64,000 nucleotides of DNA from Litoditis marina (Eukaryota; Nematoda; Chromadorea; Rhabditida; Rhabditidae): NCBI GenBank assembly GCA_964036275.1, contig OZ038439.1:6216169-6280168 (forward strand), read 5' to 3'. The translations under genes and the position numbers were made by a program. Below are positions 1 through 11,392 of the stretch, piece after piece; position 1 is the stretch's first letter; each line of letters opens with the position of its first letter. The notes beneath the pieces are model-generated. The model made no database searches. It saw nothing but the letters and a program-made list of their open reading frames with translations, and was not told where the DNA came from.

Positions 1-185
1 TTCGCATGTCATAGAACGTGAAGACTCACGTCATAGTTTGCCGAATTTGTAATCCTAGAAAATGGCAAGTTTTTGGGGCGCGATTGAATGACAGGGATGG
101 TCGTGAGGCACATCGCTCCAAAAAAAGTTTTTCACTGAAAAAACTTACAATCTTTTTTTTATGAGTAATTTCTCTCTTTTTGTAG

Positions 186-356
186 GGAATGGATCAAACT
201 TCGTACGCGGAAACTGAAATGGTCACCAAGATCGACAATTTCAACACTGTCAGGGTATGTTTACAGATGTTCAATTCGAGAATTTGTAGTTTTTTATGTA
301 AAATTTTTTTTCAGAACACTTTTGTTGTGATTTCATCAGTTTCAAATGTGCGATGA
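186..356 (+). CDS. 3' end of an unidentified + strand gene (two last exons)
   Basis: Two exons are visible, 186-254 and 315-356. The first follows a TTTTTGTAG acceptor and ends at a GTATGT donor. A typical 60-base intron ending in TTTTTTTCAG leads to the second, which closes at TGA 354-356. Both read in one phase and give a 36-residue C-terminus that is polar, then ends in a short hydrophobic stretch. The body of the gene lies left of the window, so the product cannot be named. It converges on the ankyrin-repeat gene that ends at 1049. The splice signals are good but the coding stretch is short, so a 3' UTR or pseudogene remains possible. Confidence 0.42.
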   Translation, partial: GMDQTSYAETEMVTKIDNFNTVRVCLQMFNSRICSFLCKIFFQNTFVVISSVSNVR

Positions 357-1048
357 AAATACTATAGTTTTTCGAAGCTACGCCGTCATGACTAAGTTTG
401 ATGTCGTTCTGAATGTACGTCTCACTTTTCCCAAACTCAATACGAAAATTGTTTCCAGCAAGCCACATCTATTTCTACATCCATCGACAAAACGACAACA
501 TGAACGGACAGAGAAACGAGATATTTTCCAATGATTTTATATGTATACTTTTTCTAATGAAAAGTATGTGTTCACCACTTTGCTTTTTCTCCGAAAAAAA
601 GATGTATAGTCGTCGCCAACGGAAAGGCGGGAGGGTACTGTATATCTCACTTTCCGCTGTGTACGCACATATGTATCCGATTCCAAGACGTTCCGTCGAT
701 GTGCTCTAATAGGGCAGTGGTTAGCGCCTGCTACGAAACTTTTGCTTGCAGGTTCGATTCTTGCGTGAGACGGGAATTTATAAGTATTGCACTCACTATA
801 CAGTACACTTGCTTTTAGAGTCATTCGAAAATGAACAACATGGTAGAAGTTTATATACAACATTCTGATCTCGAACAAGTCATCCAACATAGCGCGAAAC
901 CTATAGCAGTTTAATACATTGGAATCTCATTCGAATACAGACATTCTTCTTTCTAGATAAGTATTCTATAACATCTATTAAATACACATATCGTACTTAA
1001 ATATAATTATCTACAACCATCCATCTTCTGGGAAGTAATTTCGAAGAT
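357..1048. other. Convergent intergenic spacer
   Basis: This lies between the + strand gene end and the - strand ankyrin gene end. Apart from the SINE-like copy at 604-775, nothing coding was seen. Confidence 0.5.
604..775 (+). mobile_element. SINE-like repeat with tRNA-type box, family 1
   Basis: The tail carries a Pol III B-box-like GGTTCGATTC and, about 30 bases before it, an A-box-like CAGTGGTTAGC. A 5' part with the motif TACTGTATATCTCA precedes it. The whole order matches the reverse complement of 36637-36832, so this is a dispersed element rather than a host tRNA gene. No closed cloverleaf was found. Confidence 0.6.
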
Positions 1049-4000
1049 CTATTTCTGTTTGATGAGAAGATGTTTTCCGAGACAGTCGCACCTCTTTCCT
1101 CCCTGGGCACAAACCACACCACTTGGTCTGTTGCGTACCGCATTCGCACCCGACGTCATCGTAGAACTACTGTACACCTGGAACTTTGATACATATAAAG
1201 CTATTGGACCAATGGAGAGCTTGGAAAATAACAAATGTTTCGCTTGCTTTCGAAATTGCTTGTATGAAAGTTGCCCGATTGGTGAAATCCAGTTGAATTT
1301 GTGCGACTGTAAACCGTGATGCTAGTATAACACTCTTATTCTGACATGAAAAAACGTCAGAACAAATGTCTTATTCTACCTCATTACACTCTCTAGTAGA
1401 TAATTGATTCCAAATGTGTGAGAGAGTTGTTGGTTCAATGTACAGTCACGTGATTGCTTCTCAACACTTATTCACACAATTTCGATAACACAGAATAATT
1501 GTGTGCATGAGTTATTGTTTTCACGTTCCACGTGATCCCCATTCACTCCCAGTAAATCGCCCACCTGGCTCATCCTGGACACCTTGTCGTTGAGGGGGAT
1601 GGCGCGCGCCTGCCGCAGACGCGTCTCAAACTTGTCGCGAACGTTCGCGCGCGACAGTCGCTCACGTTCTTCCAGATAAATCGTCTTCAATTGTTCTGAA
1701 AGCGCGTCTGAAAACCTCCGGTTGGGTTGGGTGCGGGTGGAAACAGAAGAAGCAGCATCACACTACAAACTACAAAATGAAACGAAACTACCAATAATAA
1801 CAAAACCACACACAAAAGAAGCAAACTATGTATGAAAACTAAAGGTTGGAAGTAAGTGAAACAAAGTTTGCGTCACTAACGCAACACAGATAAATTCGTT
1901 TTTCAACTCGTCATATGGATTGTCATATGAATTCATATATGTCCAACAAATTGTGAGTGTCAAAACCCGGCACGTTTCCGGGATATTAGGTAGTATAGAA
2001 GTGCGAGGTTAGAATGAAAATGTTAAAAATAAGAGTTTCATCTGTACGTTTACACAAATTCTCCGCCGGTGTTTACCCGAACTGCCTGCGTTTGCTATAA
2101 ATTCAAACTATGTGTTGGACAATTTCGCAAGTAACGTTCCAAACTCAGATAATTGAACCAATGTACGAACCATATAGAAACTTTTCCCACGCGTAGAAAG
2201 TTTGAAACTTGAATTTGGCCGGATCCAAGCCGTGCATTTTGCAGAAGTTTGCCACCAACGAGCGGACAAGCACCTTTTCTTGAACCTGAATAATTTATTT
2301 AAAACAAACTTTACTTTGAATATTAAAAAAAATTGAATCCTACAGCGTGTATGCGTATTTTACGCTTGTTTCATATGACTATTTTTTCGAAGTGTGAGTC
2401 TTGTTGGTCAGAAGGTTTCACAAGTAGATCAAAAACTTGAAGAAAATACTGTAGCCTACCTTTCCATACTGTATTTGCATTCTCTTCAAATGGGTGAGTT
2501 CTTGGAAAATGGCCTTCTCGTGCACATACTTTCGTGCAGCGTCTTTCCCTCAAACAAAACGGAATTTGCTATTAAATAATTTGTATGGAACACAATAGTG
2601 ACAAATTACACGGTTGACTGTTCTTCTTCACAAAAAATTAGTGAAAGTGAGATGGAATCGCTCAATATAAAAAAAGGAAAGTCAACAGTACATACTGTAC
2701 TCAAGAGATGTGTTTGTTGTTTGCTCCAACTGGTTAAACTACAACATGCAGTTTTTCCCTAATAAAATCATTCCATCGAAAAAGTTCTCTCTAATCATCG
2801 ATCGAAAGTTATTTGAAACACATGCCATATTGATCTCTCCTGTACAAATTTGACCTACCGGTAACCCTTTCGTGTTGTTGTAGATGTTCCCAATCGTCTT
2901 CAAAAATATCCACTTCGTCCCCTTCCTCCCCTTTCTCTGCGTCTCTTTTCACTGTCATCAGAACACCAACCGATCCCTGGAACGCCTGACATTATATAGT
3001 TGGCATTTCCCTCATGAAGGCAGCAGAGGATCTGATTGATCAAGCGATGAGTGGCGAGAGGTCGTTCATTATTCACCAACAAGCAAAAGAGTATTTAGAT
3101 CAATGATACGCAGACTGGCTGGATTCTCGCCGTACCCCGCCTTTTACAAAATCGATGTTACGGTGTCCACAGTGCTTTAACCAATTATTTATCCATATTT
3201 CTTTCAATAGACATAGAATATAAGCTTAATTTGAAGACAAAATATATGAAGAAAGAACACCAACTGTGTGTTTAACCATGTTTTTCTCATTGGTCGTTTA
3301 ATCAGAAAAAATCATTAAGCGACTTTTTGTCGAAATAGAACGCAATATTATGAACAGTTGTCCCAGAACCTCACCTCTCCGTTTTTCCCCTCGATTCGAA
3401 CTGATTTGCCCGATTTGCTCGTCTTCGAACTTGTCTTTTTTGTCAACTTTTTGCCGGAAATCACACGCGAACCCTTTTTCTTCATGGTTTTGTCTTGTGA
3501 AGTCTCCTGTAAACTTTGAGATTTCAATTTTAAACAGAAAGCTTTACACTGATGGGTTGAAAATTAGATGAATGAACGGAAATTATCTGGTGAAAAATCT
3601 GAAACTCTCAAGATTGTACAAAATTACATACAATCCAAGAATCTATGCAGTAGTTTTAGAGTGTTATCTAACGTAACTAGTTCATAAAGCCTAAGGGCCA
3701 TATTTTACCCGCCAGAACAGAAAATGACAGTGAGACAAAAATGATTATGTAACCTTATTTCAATCTAGTCCATTGAAAAATGGAAAGATTTGTACTCACC
3801 GCATTCTCTTTTTCTTTCCGTTTTTTCAGACTACTCGCGAGAGGTTTCGAGTTCTCGTTCTGTATCTCCACCTCTCCTTCTTCACTTGAATCCGAAATAC
3901 CCGGCAAATCCTGAAATAACAATTTCCCGAGAAAAACCATCAGTTTCACTGTTCATTTGCTCAACCATAAAGCGTTAAAGTGTAGCAGTGATATTTTATA

Positions 4001-7000
4001 AGTTATAAAACAAGAACACTGCTCTTATAATCTGAAGTGTTCAATTTGAACAATCTAAACCCTTCTCAATTCAAATCAACAGACTATTTGAGCAATGCAA
4101 CGTATATAAAATAGATGTTGTTTATAAAAATTCCGAACTTACTTCAAACTCGTCGAGTATTCCAACTTCTTTCTGAGTTGCTTCTGAGTTCGGGTTTTCC
4201 TTGTTTTGCGGTGACGAGTTGGTCTGATCTCCAGTTTTTTCTACATTCACATCTTTGTTTTCTTCGCCCTGTAAGTTAAATAAAAAAAACAATATTCTGT
4301 TTTCTTTTTTCAAGATAAAAAATATCATCCATCACAACGAGAAAAACGTGTTGTTTCATCCAACCATTGAGACAGATTATTTTTCTCTGTAAATCTGGAT
4401 GTGTTTTAGTTTGTTAAAGACTATTATGTCTCTGCGTCTCTCCATTCCACACACTCTTTACCTTTTCTCTCCTCCGTGCCTCCAACTCCTTGCGAATCAT
4501 TTCCCTTAATTCGTTGTCGTCCATTTCGTTCAACTCTGTCGTCGACGTCGATTTCCCCAAAAGACCCGATGCCACGGAAGAAACCCGGCGGAACTGAATA
4601 TAATCAATATCTATTAGGTCATCAATTGTAGTTTGATCGTGAACAGATTGTAGTTCTTGAACATACACCCAAAACGCATTTAACTCCACTTGCATGTGAA
4701 GAAATCATTCACAATTATGGATACAGTTTCAAGTTTATTTAACTGAACGAACTTATTTTCAGGTATCGACCGAAAAACAACGAGTTGCGGTTTTTTAATG
4801 AGATGAGATAAGTCTTCAACAGCGATAAAACTAGGCTCCGCCCCCTACCGTAGTGTTGACTGCGGTGTCCGCTCGTTGTCTCATCTCGCCCATATCCGAA
4901 CTTCTCCTTCTCCTCCTTCTCTTTGATTCCATGTCAGTAACACTCTCCTCACGCTCCAAGTGACGACCGCGCGCTAGTTTTCCTGGTAAGTTTTGAGTCA
5001 GTTTCAAATTGGTAATTTATTCAAAAGTTTTTCGTGGTGTGGTTATAGGTTGTTACTTTTGAATTTTGAATCATGAAGAGACATTACATGAATACACGAC
5101 TTTTTGTGGTCGATTACTCAATCTTTTGATTTTTCTTCGATTCGTTTAGCTACGCTCTAGATTTCTGTATCTGGAACACAAAAGCAGTTCCACAAATACT
5201 TTTACCAATTTTTTTTCTTCTGAAAATCATCATCTGCTCTCACCTTGCACAATCTGTTCCTCAAATGTGACTTTGCTCTTCATTTTTGTTTCATCGTCGA
5301 TTTCTTCAACCAGTTTGGCTCCACATCGCATGGTCAAATACTCGACCACTACTTGATGATCTTTCCTCTTGGCCAGGTCCAGAGGAGTATAAAGCTTGTC
5401 CTGGAAAAAAGAGCCACAATTGAGGTTCAAGATTCAAGATCTTCAACATATGAAAACCGAATTGAACTTAATCATTCCTTTCACAAACCTTTTCAAAGAG
5501 ATTGTATTTTGAGTGGGCTATTCAATTGTTCTCAAAGGGGTGGTCTTGGGCTATTTGAGAATTGTGAAAAACTGAACCATTCCGGTTTTCATCCAATTTC
5601 CTTCACCTTCGCATTCGATGATTATCACACATTCTTTTTCATATGTGAGAGCTTTTAAAGTGGTACTATGTGGCTTTTCGTTACAGTATAGGACCAAGTT
5701 TAACTTTCTATCTCTTTTCTCACCTTGTGCAGCACAAGCGGGTTGACGAAACACTTCATTGTGCATAGCACATAGGGTTTTTCTCGTTGTGATGTCGTAT
5801 TTTTGCTGTGTTTGATCTTCCCACTTCTCATATTCCCAGAAATAATTGAAAATCACTACTAAACGCATGAGTTTTGCATCATTTGTTGGGTCTGAGTGAC
5901 CAAATTGTCTTTCTCACCTTGTACAGCATGAGCGGATTGACAAAGCACTGCATGGTGCATAGCATGACGACCATTTCGATGTTCCCAGTAGCCGCCGCCA
6001 GATGAAGTCCCGTCCTCCCCTCGTGATTCGCCGCGTTCAGGGAAGACGGCTGCAGGGCCAGCAGCCATTCAACCAAGTCTACAAGAGTTTCATTCACAAA
6101 CTGTAGGTTAATAATAGCTTTCTTGCTATGATACTCAATTAAACTGTTTCATCTTATTACCAAAACGCTCAGTACGGTGCTTTGGCTGAAAACTAACAAC
6201 TTAAATCATTTAAAAAGAAGATGATCAAACATTCAAAGCAAGAACCAATGAAAACATCATGAGCAGTTTCACTTCTCGATAAATTAAATAAAGTTTACCC
6301 TTCTCGCCCTATGGTCCTTGTTTACGATGAGTTGTTAAAAGACAACTAACCTTTGCTACCAGCTTGTACCGCTTCATGTACCGGCAGATCTCCCCGATAG
6401 TTCTGTATTTCGAAAGAAGCCCCATATTGACGGAGAAGTTTCAACATCCGCAGCTGACCCTTGGCCGCGGCACAGTGGGAGGCGGTACGCAGACGGTAGT
6501 CCTGAGATAAAGAATATTGTTCGAGAAGAGGTGGGTAGTTAACATAAGAAATTTGAGGAGGAAAAAACACATAAGAGAATGCCATTGTTTATATTAAACT
6601 CAAAACTATGGAAAAATGAGTTATCCAGCTCCAAATTTACTCCAAAGTGTGAATGCTCGACTATTAAACAGAAAATGATTAATGTTTTGCAACATATCTC
6701 ACATATTTATTTATCGAGAAGTTTTTTTAAGCCCGTCCCATCGCAAAACTCGAAGCTTCTGTCTATATCAGATATTTTAACACTCATTCGCATTACTGTA
6801 CTTTTCTTAAATATTGATTTCACCTGATGATTTGCATTACTCCCATACGAGAGTAGTTTCCTGGCCGCTTCGTAATGTCCGTACGTGACTGCGTAGAAAA
6901 GAGCCGTGTGACCCGATCTGTCTTTCTGATCTACCAATGTACGTGGGGAAGATTCCAGGAAGAAATCGATTATCTGGAAAATCATCATAACCTTGCAAAA

Positions 7001-9674
7001 GTAGTATAGAATGAGAATATTTTTAAAATGGAACTTCCAGTTGACACCAGAAACAACGACAAGAAACATTTCTCTGACAATATTCAATAAATTATAGAAA
7101 ACATGTGAAACTTGAAAAGTATAACAGATCATTTATATAAGTCCACAACTTTTGTACTTTGATCCGACAGATATACGATATTTGTACTCTGATCTGAAAA
7201 GTACCATACCTCGTGATATCCATGACTGGCACAGCAGTGTAATACCCCCAATCGATCTCTGTCTACTGCCTGAATATCTCCACCCGCTTGTTTCAGGGAG
7301 GCCATCGCCTCACCGTTACCTGAATTTAGAAAAAAAAGCAGTAGGGTGAAATTGAGAGAAAAAATATACTAAGAACGTATCTGTCATGAAACACACATTT
7401 TTGAGTTCACGCTGTCGCAACTATTCTTACTTATTTGCGGAGCTGATTATCTGCGTGATCTCTTATAGCGCAATTGACTTGTTATAGCGCAAGTCATAGC
7501 GCCATTTTTAGGTCACTATATAGATCGTAAAGGAATGGAGAGCCCCTGAACAACTATTGTTTTGAAATAAATTCTTCCAAGTATTGTGTCACTTTCACTC
7601 CGATACTTCATGACCACCATAAATAGTGCCCACCATTGCTGGCGCTCCACAGAATAGGAGTTCTCTCGTCGATGTCCCTCCCATTCACCTCTCCCCCCGC
7701 CCGGAGGAGAGTATGGAGAATAGAGAGAGACACCTCGTGGGGAACGTCTTCTGTCGCCGTCGCGTAGTGCAGGGGAGTCGCCATCTGGGACAGAAAAACT
7801 AATATAAACCTATAGTATGCATCGTGTATGCCAACACTCTCACTTTGCAATGTTTCGGAGACATTTAATTTTGTTGAACCAAATTTGTTTCCGATCATTT
7901 GAAAGAAAAAGACACCAGTCCGTTCTTGTTCAACTTTTGGCACGAATTTCTTTGAACATGAAAGTTTTGATGGTCATGTTAAAGTTCCTTACTCAATTAT
8001 CAAAACACAAGGTACGATCGATATTTTGCCCATTGCTCACAAATGGGGCCTACATAACTGACAGCAAAATTACGCATCTAACAGACCATTATCGCTCAGG
8101 TTAAAGGTTAATGTATGGTAGGGAAAATCGTTTATATTTGATATTTCATGTTTTGGAAATCAAAATTGTTACCCTTCATTTTTTGTGTGAACAGTACTTC
8201 AAAGTGGTAATGCGTGTCGCTCACCAACAAATCTTTCGTATTGACATCAGCTCCTTTTGAAATGAGGAGAGTAAGAGTTTCCAATTGGCCACAAACAACA
8301 GCCCAATGCACCACGGAGTGACCATCTCTGAAACAAATGAATATTACAAATGTTTACCTTCACTATCTGCTCCCGTATTGGGTTGTCCATTGAAACACAT
8401 AAGTTGTGCTCGACAATTAGTTTCGACATGCACTGGGGGAACTAACCCGCATGTCAGTGAATTTTCTGGTTCTCACGTCAGCTATAACAAATATGTCGAG
8501 AAAATGTGATATTGAAGTTGCTCATCATCACTAAACGTTAAATTAACCCAATCAGACTATTGTTGTAGTTGTACACTAGTATTTCGATTTTCTTGAGTAA
8601 ATTTTTAGAGAATATTTTGATTGATCACGTGTTTACTGACTCTGAAATGTATAAGGGAACTGATCCTAAAGCGAATTTCATTTCCACTAACCTATCAACC
8701 TGATTGATATTAGCCCCTCTCGCCAGGAGAAATTCGACTATATCTGTCCTTCCTCCCATTGTGGCCATCAAAAGTGGCGTGTGGCTGAAAATAGAATAGG
8801 TTTCAGACAAGTTTGAATATAATTTACAGTTTCCTTCCATCCTGGTCAAAAGGTCGAAAATAGGTTGAGAAGGGCCCTTGGTACCACCGTACCCCACCTT
8901 TAGGGAGGTTGTACACCAAACACATTTGTTGCAAGTTTAGGTTGGGTGGGGGCAATTGTTCGTTAGTTAAGTTCCTTTTCACGACCAACAAATGTGAAGT
9001 TAATGCAACTCGTCAGAGTAGAGAACGAAAGTGGTGAGATTATCGAAGTTCAAAACAACTCTCGAATTGGGTGGTTTCGCACTTGAAAATTGCAGCACAT
9101 TTTCTTACATGAAATGAACATATTTTAGATAAATCGTCCATTCACATCACTCTGATTGTCATTCTCCCCACCCGGCCCTATCCTGACAGTCGATGAGTGT
9201 TTTGTCCTGTTCGAATATCTTCTCGAACATCTCCAGATCCATTGTCTCTGCCGCATAATGGAGGGCCACGCGGTCCTCCTCGTCTTTCGTCGAAACTTCC
9301 GACTGGAAGAAGGATAATTTGAAACAAATTTCTCATATTGATTATAGAAATAGGATCTTTTCCAATTTACCTACAGTACTATTCGAATTCTGAGTCACTT
9401 GAAACATTAGCGACACAGCAGAATCTTCCGTTTCGTAAGTAACTGCTGATATCTCTGCACGTTTAGAGGGCAAAGTATATAATTCAAACTGAAACTCGTT
9501 GAAAATATAGTATAGTTCGTTTTTAATGTTTTCTTGTTACGGAGTGGTGTCTAGTACTCAATTTTCAGATAAATAATTTGATTAATAATAACTAACTGGC
9601 ATTGTTTGTAATATTCTGGAGGTTTCTTGTACATCTTGTTGATCCAATGCTCTCAGAAGAGAGACACCCGACAT
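1049..9674 (-). CDS. Ankyrin-repeat protein, 19 exons, 805 aa
   Basis: Likely an intracellular scaffold: ankyrin repeats bind other proteins and have no catalysis of their own. Exons (5' to 3'): 9674-9597, 9302-9172, 8784-8692, 8327-8225, 7784-7634, 7319-7210, 6973-6824, 6501-6351, 6078-5918, 5400-5244, 4982-4849, 4593-4462, 4268-4143, 3910-3800, 3506-3375, 2976-2866, 2285-2171, 1707-1565, 1177-1049; all phases close. Residues about 40-415 hold roughly nine to ten ankyrin repeats with motifs such as HTPLLMATMGG, GRTGLHLAAATGN and YTPLDLAKRKDH. A basic run (KRRRRRR) near 447, a helical stretch around 490-517, acidic and lysine-rich regions, and a coiled-coil-like C-terminus follow. No signal peptide or membrane segment was seen. 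A trans-splice-like acceptor precedes the ATG. If the CAG-GTGGGC donor of exon 18 is unused, the gene would end at 1472 instead. An inversin/ANKS-type relationship is possible, but no orthologue is claimed. Confidence 0.85.
3005..3180. repeat. Dispersed repeat copy (family at 3.0, 12.2 and 63.5 kb)
   Basis: It shares the order GCAGCAGAGG, GATCAATGATACGCAGAC and CCCCGCC...ACAAAATCGATG...ACGGTGTCCACA with 12215-12375, and a shorter part with 63525-63680. It lies in an intron of the ankyrin gene. Confidence 0.6.
5724..5776 (-). pseudogene. Partial duplicate of ankyrin exon 9
   Basis: The reverse strand reads LCTMKCFVNPLVLHK and then a GTGAGA donor, closely matching the end of exon 9 (LCTMQCFVNPLMLYK, donor GTGAGA at 5917). 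The flanking intron sequence is also similar, so a segment of about 100 bases was copied. No convincing acceptor lies upstream and only the 3' part of the exon is present, so it is read as a remnant rather than an alternative exon. Confidence 0.6.
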
Positions 9675-9682
9675 TTATTTCT

Positions 9683-9692
9683 GCTGTGAACA
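9683..9692 (-). promoter_or_regulatory. Probable trans-splice (SL) acceptor of the ankyrin gene
   Basis: On the - strand TTTGTTCACAG ends nine bases before the ATG at 9674 with no exon upstream. This is the usual arrangement for spliced-leader addition in nematodes. The leader assignment is inferred. Confidence 0.4.
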
Positions 9693-9969
9693 AATATCAA
9701 TATGGAAACAGAAATGCTGACACTAAAAAGAAAACATGAAAATTCGCTTAATTCAAGAACAGTATGTTTTGTGTTCATAATTATCATGTCGGTGAACATG
9801 TTTTGAATTTTTCGAATATTCCAGGAATAGTGAATGGCAAAAACATTTCAAGGAGAATAGGTTTGTTCATCTACTTGTGAACATATGTACTTGTAAACGT
9901 TGTAAAACTGCGTGATACGATGTGGGAAATGCATGAATGAGTTGAATGAGAAACTAAGCGTGATATTCT

Positions 9970-10610
9970 TTCAGCATAGCAACAAAATCATCAAAGTTAA
10001 TACAACAAAAAAAGAAATGGTAGAAATATAAAAAGAATGATTAGATAATATCTCGGACTAACAATTAGCTTCGTACTTTGTGTTTGGGCAGCTAGGTATA
10101 ACTAAGGCTCGCTAAAATAATTACACGGTTTGTTGTTGTTTTCAATAAGCTAAATTTGAAAATAAGAGTATTTCAGGTCTACATCATTCAAATTCACTCC
10201 GTTGTCTTTTACAAAGATACTATAATCAAAATCATTATAATTGATTGGAACATAAATTGAACTTGAGAGAAAATTAAAAAACAAGTAGTTATCATCTAAG
10301 CGGACTGATAATTATGCTTGTACTTTGTGTGTTGGGCCGCTAGATACCAGGACCGGAGGGTTTTCTTTGAAAACATCTCTGAAAAAGATGGAATTAACGA
10401 TTATTGACCTAGATCTGTCATTATTCACTCCGTTTTCGTTTCAAAAAAAAACTAAATTTGTCATGTGTTTCAAGATGGCAACAAAATCATCAATGTTGAT
10501 ACAACAGTACATGAGTTTAAATAAATATAAAAAGAATAAGTAGTTATTATTAACATCGGACTAATAATTAGTTTCGTACTTTGTGTGTTGGGCGGCTAGA
10601 TATAAGGGGT
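9970..10610. repeat. Diverged tandem repeat, about 3 copies
   Basis: The motif CGGACTAA(C/T)AATTAG...TACTTTGTGT...GGGC.GCTAG recurs near 10052-10098, 10298-10346 and 10556-10602. The companion motif GCAACAAAATCATCAA occurs near 9979 and 10476. Spacing is about 250 bases with clear divergence. Confidence 0.65.
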
Positions 10611-11193
10611 TGGTAGTGGAGGAATTCGGAATGGTTGCTAGGTTACCCCTCCATATACCACACACACACATGAATTATTAGCAAAAAGAGAGAAATAACA
10701 CGAATATCTTCCTGGCAGATGAAATGAATGAGCTTAGGTATTTTCATCAGAAACTATGGAAAACTCCTTTTGTGAATATCTCTTTTTAAATCTATCAACT
10801 CAAGAACATGGGTGTTCGAGATTGCTGAACATACCAAAGATGAAGTTTTCGGTATTATTTATTTTTTATCTTTATCTGGGTTATTTTGTTGTGTTTTCAT
10901 CTGGTTTCTTGTTTTGATTCGTTGAGGAAAACATTGTTCAGATTCGTGAATTAGCAAATACTATGTACCCATTTGTTTTCGGAAAACAATCTTCTTTTCT
11001 TTGATGAGATTAAACAAGGAACAATATCTGATAACAATATTATTTCTAACAAAACAGCGTGAATTGAATCTAAATCAAACAAACAAGTGACATAATTATT
11101 GATTATTCCTGTGACGCCTTCTTCTCGTTTGACAGGAAATTCTCCGTTGAAACAACTTTCTGCGATTCCTCAAAAAGACAACCGTTCTTCAAT

Positions 11194-11323
11194 CACACTC
11201 TCTCTGTCTCTTTCTCTCTCTCTCTTTCGCTTTTCTCTCCTCCTTCTCGTTTAATTCTCTCACTTCGCTCTGTGTCTCGTTCCCAGTCTACTCTCCCATT
11301 CTCTCTCTCGCTCTCTCTCTCTT

Positions 11324-11371
<48 letters not shown>

Positions 11372-11392
11372 AGTTTTTTTTCCTTTTCTCTC
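11194..11392. repeat. CT-rich tract with (CT)n microsatellite
   Basis: Nearly pure pyrimidine sequence with an uninterrupted CT run around 11327-11366. On the - strand it overlaps the predicted end of the DC-STAMP gene, whose TAG is at 11367-11365. Confidence 0.85.

Larger units (their letters stand above)
9675..11364. other. Spacer between ankyrin and DC-STAMP genes
   Basis: No coding exon was found. It holds the diverged tandem repeat at 9970-10610, the ankyrin gene's 5' flank and the pyrimidine-rich tract from 11194. Confidence 0.5.

Noticed and set aside
705..770. tRNA gene on the + strand
   Set aside because: Only box-like words; no cloverleaf, and the surrounding sequence is a dispersed repeat.
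1472..1564. Longer last exon of the ankyrin gene ending at 1472
   Set aside because: A CAG-GTGGGC donor and an in-phase terminal exon at 1177-1049 give a better end; kept only as an alternative.
5245..5658. 137-codon + strand frame
   Set aside because: It is antisense to ankyrin exon 10 and its introns, with no splice or codon support.
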